Below are positions 8,177 to 15,400 of a stretch of DNA of 64,000 bases, piece by piece (position 1 is the first letter of the stretch; each line of letters opens with the position of its first letter). A program made the position numbers and the translations under genes. The stretch comes from SCTM01 sp965279655 (GTDB lineage: Bacteria; Pseudomonadota; Alphaproteobacteria; Rhodospirillales; Rhodospirillaceae). The stretch spans positions 1,302,001 to 1,366,000 of the forward strand of contig OZ257255.1 of assembly GCA_965279655.1 (NCBI GenBank), in the 5' to 3' direction. The notes under the pieces are model-generated. The model was not told the origin of the DNA. It saw only the letters and a program-made list of their open reading frames with translations, and did not search any database.

Positions 8177-9112
8177 CTAGCGTTCCAGCGGGGGTAGCGG
8201 GTTGGCCTGCTGGTAGGCCAGTTCCTCTTCCACCAGACTGCGGACCGTCGCGGTAAAGTCTTGAAACACCTGTGTTCGGACACCATGGCGGAGGTAGGCC
8301 AGCCCGGCATGGGTGCGCGGTAGCGTGTCTTCGATTTTCACGGACGCCAGCCGGTTAATGCCGCCGGCAAGCCGAACGGACAGATCCGGCAGCACCGCCA
8401 CCAGATCGTGCTTCAACATGGCCGATATCGCCATGCTGACAGAATTGGTCCGCACCTTGGCGATGGGCGGCTCCATGCCCAGGAGGGCGAAGAACTCCTG
8501 GGAGAAGCGCGACATTTCCTGGCCGTCCGGAACGATCCACTCGGCATTCCGCAGATCCTCGTGGGTGACCTTCTTCATCCGCACAAGCGGATGGGTCTTC
8601 CGGGCCCAGATGTGCGAGCGGATATGGAACAGCTTCTCGAACACGAGGTCGGGATAGTTCTTCTCGGGCGGAAGGACGCTGTAGAGCACGTCGATCTCGT
8701 TGTGCCGCAACCGGCTGCAGAGGAACTCGAAGGATTCCTCGATCACGCTGACGCTCACGTCGTCCTTCGCCAGCAGACTGTCGATGGCGATCGGGATGAG
8801 CTTGGACGGGTAATAGGAACCGACGCCCACGGCGAGGCTGCCGCGATTGCCCAAGCGCATGGCCTCGATATCCTCCAGCGCCTGGCGCCGGGTGTTGAGG
8901 ATGAGCCGCGCGTACTCTAGCAGTCGCGTGCCATAGGGCGTGAGCACCATGCCGCTGCGCCGCCGCTCGAACAACTGCACATTCATGGCCCGCTCAAGGC
9001 TGCGGATACTGCGCGTGATCGCCGGCTGCGTTAAGCGCTCGCGCTTCGCCGCCTTGCCGACACTGCCCTCTTCTACCGCCGCAACAAAATGGCGGAGATA
9101 CCTGATCTCCAT
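8177..9112 (-). CDS. LysR-family transcriptional regulator
   Basis: 311 residues. An N-terminal winged helix-turn-helix (about residues 1-60: MEIRYLRHFVAAVEEGSVG, then LTQPAITRSIRSLE and LFERRRSGMVLTPYG) is followed by the periplasmic-binding-like effector domain (from about 90, LAVGVGSYYP). It lies between the TonB receptor gene and the first copy of the small-protein/methyltransferase module, all leftward, so it probably controls this island in response to a substrate or intermediate. A perfect dyad with T-N11-A geometry, the usual LysR-type operator form, is at 14112-14130. The link between the two is inference. Confidence 0.9.
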   Translation of the reverse strand: MEIRYLRHFVAAVEEGSVGKAAKRERLTQPAITRSIRSLERAMNVQLFERRRSGMVLTPYGTRLLEYARLILNTRRQALEDIEAMRLGNRGSLAVGVGSYYPSKLIPIAIDSLLAKDDVSVSVIEESFEFLCSRLRHNEIDVLYSVLPPEKNYPDLVFEKLFHIRSHIWARKTHPLVRMKKVTHEDLRNAEWIVPDGQEMSRFSQEFFALLGMEPPIAKVRTNSVSMAISAMLKHDLVAVLPDLSVRLAGGINRLASVKIEDTLPRTHAGLAYLRHGVRTQVFQDFTATVRSLVEEELAYQQANPLPPLER

Positions 9113-9153
9113 CTAAACCCACCGTCCTGACCGGACGGCCCCCTCAAACGAAA

Positions 9154-9182
9154 CGGCCGAGAGCCATGATAGCCCTCGGCCG
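9154..9182 (-). terminator. Terminator of the first TonB receptor gene
   Basis: Stem CGGCCGAG (9154-9161) pairs with CTCGGCCG (9175-9182). On the minus strand it is followed by TTTCGTTTG. It lies 20 bases after the receptor stop and before the LysR start, so lysR probably has its own promoter. Confidence 0.6.
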
Positions 9183-9201
9183 CCTCTCGATACCATCTCT
9201 C

Positions 9202-11643
9202 CTAGAAGTCCCAGGCTGCTTTGACGCCGAATTGCCGGGGCTTGCGGACCGCCGTGGTGACGCTGGCGTTGGTGGTGTTGTCCGGCCCCCCGCGCGGATC
9301 GTTCAGGCGCACGAAGCGATACGGCGATTCTTCCTGGCTGCAGTTGGAGCAGAAGACCTCGATCGATACGGCTTCCGTCCTGATGCCGAGGTTCAGGTTG
9401 AACACGTAGGCGACCTTGGAACGCGCCAGATTCATGTCCGATTCCCACATGCCGTCCTGGTACTGGAAGCCGCCGCGCACGAACCAGTCCCAATCGCCGT
9501 GGATGTGATTCCGGTACCCGACGATGACGGAACCTGACCACGGCGGCGTGGTTTCGATGTAATTGCCGTTGGCATAGGTGCACGCGCCCTGGCCCGGACT
9601 CGCGCGGCCCGTGAGCGCGAACAGATTCACCGAGCACCAATTCGTGTAGATCGGCCGGGTGTAGGCGATGGTCCCGCGCACATCCCAGCCATCCGCCGGT
9701 ACTGCCTGCACTTCCAGGCCAAAGCCGTCGAACTTGGCATCGCCCTGCCCGGTGGTGATGTTGAAGTTCACGCCCGGTGTCGGCGACGGATGGGTTTCGG
9801 TCTGCGGCGCGTTCTTCCACACCATGTGGAACGCCGCGAAGTTCGTGACCAGCTTGCCGTCCAGCCATTTGGCTTTGAAGCCGGCCTCGTAGTTGTAGAG
9901 CTTTTCTTCGGGGATGAAGCGGTTGGCCTCGGTCGTTCCCGTTCCCGGCAGGCCGATGAACTGGGAGGTGTTGAACCCGCCCGAGTTGTTACCGATCGAG
10001 TACACGGCGTACGCCATCACATCCGGTGTGAATTTGTACGACACGTTCGCGCGCGGCAGGAAGGCATTGAAGGTGTTCTGGCCGCTGAAGCCGTTGACGA
10101 CGAAGTTCCGTTGGGTGATTCGTTCGGCCTGATAGCGCGCCTCGAAGCTTGCGGTCAGCTTCTCGGTGACATCGAAGAACACCGCGCCGAACACGGACTG
10201 ATTCCGAATCTGCTCATATCGATCCGTCGGCGTCGTGGCGTTGATGCGGGTGATGAGGCCCGTGAACCCGGCGATGGTCCGCGTCGCCGCGTTGTAGTTG
10301 GCGGACGGATTGAACAGCGCCGCGGCGCTGGTCGGCATGCAGATCGTGTCGCAACGGAAATCGGTGACGTTGCGGGCTTTGGTCAAGGTCACGAGATCCA
10401 AGTAATACACACCGGCGGCATAGCGGAATCGCTGGTTCTGCGGCGAATTCACGCGCAACTCGGCCGACTTCGCCTTGACGGTGATCTTGCTGAAGTTATG
10501 GCTGCCGGGGAACGATGTGAAATCGCCGTCGGTGCCGTTCAGCTTGTTGGTCTCGAACTCGCGGTACCCGCTCAAGGTCACATCATGATCGGCCACATGC
10601 CAATCGACCGTGGCGGCGGTGCGCCAACTTTGCTGGTACCGGAACGGATCGGCGATCTGATCGAAGTTCACGCCCATGAACGGGAACCCGCCGGGATAGG
10701 AGTCCACGTCGATCACGCCGCCGGGGTAGTAAACGGTTGTTCCATTCGGCTTGGTGAAGGGTACCGTGCGGCCCGCGACAGGGTCGACGAACCAAACGAG
10801 CGGCGTCTGCGCGTCCTTGTCCTTGGTGTACATGGCATGCAGCTTGACCTTCAGATCGTCCGACGGCGTGAAGATCAGCTTGGCCGCGTTGAACTGGCTG
10901 CGCAGGGAGTTCGTCGGCACGCCTTCGGAATGCAGCACGTCGGGAACGCTGCGCCAGGATTTCGGCCCGTTGTAGTCGAAGTAGCCGACGAACACGGACC
11001 CCAGCAGCTTGTCCTTGATGAGCGGCCCGCCGACGAAGACGTCGAATTGGTGATCGCCCAGCGTCGCGAGGCTGCCGGCGGCCTTGCCGTGGACTCCATC
11101 GTTCGTGGGGTCTTTGGTGATGTAGTTCAGGGCGCCGCCGAAGGTCGCGCGGCCGAACTGGGCCGACTGCGGACCCGGCATCACTTCCACTTGACTGAAG
11201 TAGTTGAACGGAATGTCCTGTCCGTTGGTGGCGAGGAAATTACCGTCGAGGAAGATCGACGCCTTGGAGGAGTTGTTCTGGCCGGCGGCGAGGCCGCGGA
11301 AGAACACGCGCCCCGGGCCGACACGTCCGCCGGAGTTGCCCTGATAGTTCAGGCCCGGCGACATGTTGTTCAGATCGCGCACGCCGACGGCGTTGGCGGC
11401 GCGCAGATAATCGGATGTGAAAGCCGCGACCTGGAGCGGGACGTCCTGGAGGCGTTCCTCGGTCCGGCGTGCCGTGACCACGAGTTCTTCGACGACGGAT
11501 TGTTGTGCCTGCTGTGGCTGCGCCTGCGCACCCGATATGAGCGCCGTACTGGCTATCAAGATCGCCGCTAGGCTGCCGTGAGCGACATGGATACGCCCCA
11601 GGCCCTCGCGCACGCGCGAGCCCGTCTCACTCATCCTCGTCAT
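9202..11643 (-). CDS. TonB-dependent outer-membrane receptor, first of three
   Basis: 813 residues. A signal peptide (SLAAILIASTALISGAQA, ending near residue 41) is followed by a TonB box-like stretch (VVEELVVTARR), the plug domain to about residue 190 (VFFRGL, FLDGNF, VEVMPGPQSAQFGRATFGG) and a 22-strand-type barrel ending in the aromatic terminus KAAWDF. An extracellular CSNCSQEESPYRF segment near the end has two cysteines. The plug wording GPQSAQFGR matches the third receptor at 35344 but not the second. The start at 11643 has GAGGGG eight bases upstream. It imports an unknown substrate using TonB-ExbBD energy. Lying between the two methyltransferase modules, it probably serves the island pathway. 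Confidence 0.92.
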   Translation of the reverse strand: MTRMSETGSRVREGLGRIHVAHGSLAAILIASTALISGAQAQPQQAQQSVVEELVVTARRTEERLQDVPLQVAAFTSDYLRAANAVGVRDLNNMSPGLNYQGNSGGRVGPGRVFFRGLAAGQNNSSKASIFLDGNFLATNGQDIPFNYFSQVEVMPGPQSAQFGRATFGGALNYITKDPTNDGVHGKAAGSLATLGDHQFDVFVGGPLIKDKLLGSVFVGYFDYNGPKSWRSVPDVLHSEGVPTNSLRSQFNAAKLIFTPSDDLKVKLHAMYTKDKDAQTPLVWFVDPVAGRTVPFTKPNGTTVYYPGGVIDVDSYPGGFPFMGVNFDQIADPFRYQQSWRTAATVDWHVADHDVTLSGYREFETNKLNGTDGDFTSFPGSHNFSKITVKAKSAELRVNSPQNQRFRYAAGVYYLDLVTLTKARNVTDFRCDTICMPTSAAALFNPSANYNAATRTIAGFTGLITRINATTPTDRYEQIRNQSVFGAVFFDVTEKLTASFEARYQAERITQRNFVVNGFSGQNTFNAFLPRANVSYKFTPDVMAYAVYSIGNNSGGFNTSQFIGLPGTGTTEANRFIPEEKLYNYEAGFKAKWLDGKLVTNFAAFHMVWKNAPQTETHPSPTPGVNFNITTGQGDAKFDGFGLEVQAVPADGWDVRGTIAYTRPIYTNWCSVNLFALTGRASPGQGACTYANGNYIETTPPWSGSVIVGYRNHIHGDWDWFVRGGFQYQDGMWESDMNLARSKVAYVFNLNLGIRTEAVSIEVFCSNCSQEESPYRFVRLNDPRGGPDNTTNASVTTAVRKPRQFGVKAAWDF

Positions 11644-11766
11644 GGTGGCTACCCCTCAATGATGGCCGAATGGCCGATTGGCGACTCTCTGCAGTGCTCC
11701 TCGTTCTCCTCGTTCACCACCACGAGTGCGGCGGGGCCCTTCCCAAGGCCGCCACCCCGCGGGGCC

Positions 11767-11796
11767 GGCGCGCCGGCGAAACGTCGCCGACGCGCC
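11767..11796 (-). terminator. Hairpin downstream of methyltransferase copy 2
   Basis: Two stacked stems, GGCGCG/CGCGCC outside and CGGCGA/TCGCCG inside around AACG, with one mismatched pair between them. It starts 17 bases after the methyltransferase stop. No clear T-run follows, so it may stabilise the transcript end rather than terminate on its own. Confidence 0.5.
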
Positions 11797-11812
11797 ATCT
11801 CGTTGCGGGCGC

Positions 11813-13009
11813 CTAGACCTTGGTGCCCACGATGTTGTTGCCGCGACGACGACCGCCGCCGGTCGTTTGCGGTGTGCGGCTGACCTTGAGGCCGGCTTTC
11901 TTCATCTCGGCTTCCTGATCGAGTTCGGACCACTCCAGCCACCAATCCTCGTGGTTCCAGCGATAGGTCCAGAACATCTTGTACTTGCCCATCGCACTCT
12001 TCGGCGGCGGCTCGTGCGTGTACACGTCGATCGGATAGTAATGGCCGCCCGGACGCAGGATGCGTTGCGCCTCGCGGTAGATCGCCTTGGTGCCTTCCGC
12101 GGTCACTTCGTGATGCATGATGTTGCTCACCACCATGTCGAAGTGGTTGTCCGGGAAGTGCGTGTCTTCCGCCAGCGCCTGACGGAAGTTCACCGCCACG
12201 CCCATATCGACGGCGCGCATGTGGGCATAGCGGACCATCGGACCGCCGACGTCGAGCGCCCACACTTCCGCGTCGGGGAACCGGCGCTTCAGCGACGTGG
12301 CGAACTGGCCGACGGACGTGCCCACGTCGAGGATGCGTTTCACCTTGCCGTCTTTCGGCAGCGGCGTGTTCATCGCCGACGTCATGTGGTTCTGGTCCTG
12401 GTCGTTCCTGCGGTCGGCCGAGACGTTGGTGGCGTAGTGATAGATGTGGCCGGCGAACGCGTTGCCGACGTAGCCGCCCGGCTGCTGATGGATTTCCATG
12501 CGGCAGTAGCCCGGGATGAACATGTTCGGATTCAGTTCCAGCGTGCCGGGCCCGGCTTTGTCGAAGGCTTCCATCTCCGCCAGATACTCGTCCGCCCGCG
12601 ACTCAAAGGCGTTGAGGGTGTTCTTCCACTTGATGTGTTGAACGTCGAGCCAGGTGTAGCCCGACAGCGCGATGATCGGATCGTCCTTCACGAGTTCGAT
12701 CACCTGGGCCATCGGCAGATCGGCGTCGAGCGCAATGCCGTGCTTATTGTAGATTTCCGCGGCGCGGGCTTCGGCGGCGGAATCCAGCGCGCCGTTGTTC
12801 CACTTGCGGATGCCCGCGATCATGTCGTTGTGGCTGTCGAGATCCAGCGTCGGATAGCGTTCCATGATCCCGTCATGGCCACGCGCGCTGATACGCTTTG
12901 GCCCGCCTTGCGTGTTCGGCGCCGCCATCGCGCCGGGAATGCCTTGAGACGCGGCCGAGATGGCTGCAACGGCCGCGGAACCTTTGAACAGAGAACGACG
13001 ATTCATCAT
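11813..13009 (-). CDS. Tat-signal class I SAM-dependent methyltransferase, copy 2
   Basis: 398 residues, paralogous over its whole length to the protein at 6476-7693. It has the same twin-arginine leader (MMNRRSLFKGSAA) and cleavage near residue 30. Conserved blocks shared by both copies include SRARGHDG-like, SGYTWLDVQHIKWKN, IPGYCRMEIHQQPGGYVG and FAGHIYHYATNVSADR. Motif I reads ILDVGTSVG (about 227-235), so the middle glycine of GxGxG is Ser here. ALDVG and FDMVVSNIMHHEV follow. The C-terminus is shorter and rich in Gly/Arg. It is 18 bases downstream of small-protein copy 2. The divergence from copy 1 contrasts with the near identity of their upstream partners. Confidence 0.82.
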   Translation of the reverse strand: MMNRRSLFKGSAAVAAISAASQGIPGAMAAPNTQGGPKRISARGHDGIMERYPTLDLDSHNDMIAGIRKWNNGALDSAAEARAAEIYNKHGIALDADLPMAQVIELVKDDPIIALSGYTWLDVQHIKWKNTLNAFESRADEYLAEMEAFDKAGPGTLELNPNMFIPGYCRMEIHQQPGGYVGNAFAGHIYHYATNVSADRRNDQDQNHMTSAMNTPLPKDGKVKRILDVGTSVGQFATSLKRRFPDAEVWALDVGGPMVRYAHMRAVDMGVAVNFRQALAEDTHFPDNHFDMVVSNIMHHEVTAEGTKAIYREAQRILRPGGHYYPIDVYTHEPPPKSAMGKYKMFWTYRWNHEDWWLEWSELDQEAEMKKAGLKVSRTPQTTGGGRRRGNNIVGTKV

Positions 13010-13027
13010 TGCTGTGTCTCCCCTTTA

Positions 13028-13387
13028 TTAACCGCGTGGGACTTGATCGGTGATCAGCGACTTGGCGTAGTCCAAGTCCTTGCGACGGAGGAACGGATCG
13101 AACATCTGGGAGACCATCGCATCGCGCTTGGCCTTCCACTCTTTCTCTTCCTCTTCCGTCGGCACGTACTTCTCGATCATCTCGGCCGTGACCTTGCCGT
13201 GCTTCTCCAGCAGGCTGGTCATGATCCAGATGCGGCGGCGGTCCACCCACACCTCGGCGGTCAGGTTCCACAGCGCGGTGAACAGGTTGTCGTTCATGGG
13301 ACTGCCCAGGAACACGCCCCGATCGTTGTCTTGCTTGTAGAAATCCGCCGTGTAGGTCGGGCGGTTCGACTTCTTCGTGTCTGCCAT
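13028..13387 (-). CDS. Conserved ~119-residue protein of unknown function, copy 2
   Basis: The start ATG 13387 is chosen because it aligns with the copy at 7710-8066 and has GAGGAA upstream; an open frame extends to 13429 but is not shared. By reading, the two proteins differ only near the N-terminus (AEKKSN against ADTKKSN) and at one internal Asn/His (EKNGKV against EKHGKV). The DNA is also nearly identical, with only scattered third-position changes. It lies upstream of methyltransferase copy 2 and in the same direction. Function unknown; a chaperone, partner or subunit for the methyltransferase is possible. Confidence 0.76.
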   Translation of the reverse strand: MADTKKSNRPTYTADFYKQDNDRGVFLGSPMNDNLFTALWNLTAEVWVDRRRIWIMTSLLEKHGKVTAEMIEKYVPTEEEEKEWKAKRDAMVSQMFDPFLRRKDLDYAKSLITDQVPRG

Positions 13388-13484
13388 GGTCTGCGTTCCT
13401 CTTCTCGAAAAACCGATACCGGCGCTCACGCTTGACTCATATGGACTGCGGCGGGATCAGCGCCGGAGGCTTTGTCCGCAGTCG

Positions 13485-14030
13485 TTACCCTCGTCCGCTC
13501 TTGCTCAAGTCGCGTAGGAAGAGCGCGTGAGTCGACAACAGCCGCTTCACACCGCCCTTGATATGCTCGCTCGACAGGCTCGAACCGGAGATCGATTCGA
13601 CGTCGAATTTTGACGTGCTGTAGCGCGCGCCGTAGAAGCCGCTCAACCACTCCTGGTCGCGTACAGCTTCATATCCTTCGGCGCACTCCAGAATCTCGAT
13701 GTGCATCACCGCTCCCGTTTCGTCGAGCGCGAGCGCATAGGTGATGCGGTCGTCCAGGCCATAGACCTGATCGAGAAAGAACCAGCCGCCGGTGGAGACT
13801 TTCCAAACTTTGACGTCGTTGTTGATTACGGGCGCGCGGGAGTCGCCGATGATCTTGGCAACCTGATCGCGATCAAGCGTGAAATGCTGCGGCGTGAACT
13901 GGGCGCCGGGAAAGGCGACGGCCTGCGCCGCCGGCAGGTCGAGAAATTGCTTCGCCTGTGCGGGCACGATCCCCGCCGCAGGGGCGGTCGCCGCGATCGC
14001 GACAGACAACAGAAGAAAACGATGCCGCAT
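13485..14030 (-). CDS. Exported FMN-binding domain protein
   Basis: 181 residues with a Sec signal (FLLLSVAIAATAPAAG, cleavage near AQA at about 26). The C-terminal half resembles the FMN_bind domain of RnfG/NqrC/NosR-type proteins, in which FMN is joined covalently to a Ser/Thr. It shows HIEILECAEGYEAV, then FDVESISGSSLSSEHIKGGV (about 141-160), matching the ISGATxSS attachment pattern. It would be a small periplasmic flavoprotein electron carrier, possibly serving periplasmic oxidation in this island. It is preceded by a LysR-type dyad 82 bases upstream. It is a single gene in its direction, with the 14174 gene upstream of it. Confidence 0.75.
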   Translation of the reverse strand: MRHRFLLLSVAIAATAPAAGIVPAQAKQFLDLPAAQAVAFPGAQFTPQHFTLDRDQVAKIIGDSRAPVINNDVKVWKVSTGGWFFLDQVYGLDDRITYALALDETGAVMHIEILECAEGYEAVRDQEWLSGFYGARYSTSKFDVESISGSSLSSEHIKGGVKRLLSTHALFLRDLSKSGRG

Positions 14031-14111
14031 CCCGCGACTGCCTCTTACACGCGTTCTGCCGTGATCGTGAGCCGAAACAACCCAAAGTCAAGCTGATCAA
14101 AACCGTGGGTG

Positions 14112-14130
14112 TCATAACACCCCGTTATGA
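14112..14130. promoter_or_regulatory. Perfect dyad with LysR-type T-N11-A geometry
   Basis: TCATAAC (14112-14118) and GTTATGA (14124-14130) are perfect inverted repeats around ACCCC. The centre reads T-N11-A, the canonical LysR-family operator form. It lies 82 bases upstream of the FMN-binding protein start and downstream of the 14174 gene. A LysR regulator is encoded 5 kb away in the same island. Confidence 0.5.
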
Positions 14131-14152
14131 TGCGCCGCAGATGCGGCGCATC
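14129..14152 (-). terminator. Perfect 10-bp hairpin after the exported tandem-domain gene
   Basis: GATGCGCCGC (14129-14138) and GCGGCGCATC (14143-14152) pair perfectly around AGAT. It is 21 bases after the stop of the 14174 gene and adjoins the dyad at 14112-14130. No T-run follows on the minus strand. Confidence 0.5.
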
Positions 14153-14173
14153 GCCCTATCCCGGTGAGATCGC

Positions 14174-15307
14174 TTATTTTCCCGGGCTGGGTCCGGTCGG
14201 GACGAAGCTGGTCTCGACGCCGGTGTACATCATGTCCCAGTGGTTGCGGGCATGGGGGAACAGCTTCTTCGTGATGAAGGCCAGGCGGTCGCCCATGCCC
14301 GGGTGTTGCTTGTCGAAGGCCGCCTGCATCAGCGGCAACATGTCCGTGCCCCAGGGGACCTGATAGTAGGTGATCATCGTGAAGGTCTTGTTGAACAGCA
14401 GCGAGTAGTTGATCGCGTAGTTGGTGCGGAATTCGCCGTCCATCATCACGCCCTTCCACGGCATGTAGAAGGTGTCCTCCGTGCCGAGGGGTTGGCCCTT
14501 GTACATGGTGATCTTCGCCTCTTCCGGCGACGGCGGCGTGTTCTGCACGATGGTCACGCCCTTGTAGCCCGGCATGCCGCGCATGACCTGATAGGTCTCC
14601 GCCTCATAGGTGTCGATGAACGCCTTCATCTCCTTCTCGGAGACGTCGAAGTATTCCTTGCCCCACATCGCATTCGAGACACGCGGCTCCAGATTCAGGC
14701 CATCCGCATCGGAGCCTTTCAGCTGCGCCGCGCTTGGCAGCGTTTCGCCGGTGTGCGTCAGACGGAAACGGGATTCCCAGAAATTGTTGGCGAGCGGGAA
14801 CAGCGACTTCGCCCACTGCTCGTTCACATCCTCGCCCTTGTGCGTATCGGCCCACATCTTCGCGTAGGTCTTGCGGAAAGCGTCCGCCTCCGGCCAGGTC
14901 TGGAAGCTGTGGGTGATCACCACGTTGTGCGTGCGGCGGATGAGGTTGCCAACGTCATAGAGACGCTTGGTCAGAACCTCGCCGTTGATATGAATGCCGT
15001 AGTGATCCGTGGTGTTCTTTTGGAGCTTCGGATTGCTGGCGACGGGATTGCCCTTGGCATCGGGAATGGTGGTGATGACGTTGTAACCGCGATACCCGGG
15101 GATCTTGCGGACGTAGGCGTATACGTCGCGCTTATAGTTCGACATGAACTCCGCGAGTTTCTCCGGCTTCACGTCCCAGTACTCTTCGACCCAGACGGCC
15201 GGGCCCGAGTGGAACTTCGCGTCCTGCGCCCGCGCGGGCGCGACGATCATCAACAGGCCGATCGCCACGATCGCGGCGAGGCGGCAAGACATTCCATGAA
15301 TGGCCAT
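14174..15307 (-). CDS. Exported protein with two tandem homologous domains, function unknown
   Basis: 377 residues with a Sec signal (LAAIVAIGLLMIVAPARAQ, cleavage near 28). Two repeats are visible. The first begins at about residue 39 (EEYWDVKPEKLAEFMSNYKR, later IPGYRGYNVI). The second begins at about residue 218 (KEYFDVSEKEMKAFIDTYEA, later MPGYKGVTIV). The pattern of a beta strand, a long helix and a GY-rich turn fits the dimeric alpha/beta-barrel (ABM/NIPSNAP-like) fold, so the two halves could form an internal dimer. This is a fold-level guess. It lies between the second TonB receptor and the FMN-binding protein, all leftward, and probably acts in the periplasm on the island's substrate. 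Confidence 0.65.
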   Translation of the reverse strand: MAIHGMSCRLAAIVAIGLLMIVAPARAQDAKFHSGPAVWVEEYWDVKPEKLAEFMSNYKRDVYAYVRKIPGYRGYNVITTIPDAKGNPVASNPKLQKNTTDHYGIHINGEVLTKRLYDVGNLIRRTHNVVITHSFQTWPEADAFRKTYAKMWADTHKGEDVNEQWAKSLFPLANNFWESRFRLTHTGETLPSAAQLKGSDADGLNLEPRVSNAMWGKEYFDVSEKEMKAFIDTYEAETYQVMRGMPGYKGVTIVQNTPPSPEEAKITMYKGQPLGTEDTFYMPWKGVMMDGEFRTNYAINYSLLFNKTFTMITYYQVPWGTDMLPLMQAAFDKQHPGMGDRLAFITKKLFPHARNHWDMMYTGVETSFVPTGPSPGK

Positions 15308-15362
15308 GACGGGATTTCCTGTACTCGGGGGAAGAACAGAGAAGATCGGCGCGGAAAGGTTT

Positions 15363-15390
15363 GCGGCGCTCCCCGTGAGAGGAGCGCCGC
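15363..15390 (-). terminator. Hairpin at the end of the second TonB receptor gene
   Basis: GCGGCGCTCC (15363-15372) and GGAGCGCCGC (15381-15390) pair perfectly around CCGTGAGA. The six-T run (15392-15397) is on the plus-strand side, so on the minus strand the stem is preceded by six As and followed by AAACCTTTCC. It sits 10 bases after the receptor stop; that position rather than the T-run supports its role. Confidence 0.6.
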
Positions 15391-15400
15391 ATTTTTTAGG

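Noticed and set aside
9790..11571. 593-codon open frame opposite the first TonB receptor
   Set aside because: Antisense to a receptor with clear plug and barrel motifs; no family features of its own.
11678..13435. 585-codon plus-strand frame opposite the second methyltransferase module
   Set aside because: Antisense shadow; the opposite strand has the Tat leader, motif I and a near-identical paralogue.
15363..15397. Plus-strand rho-independent terminator (hairpin followed by six Ts)
   Set aside because: No plus-strand gene ends nearby; more likely it serves the minus-strand receptor, so it is listed for that strand at moderate confidence.
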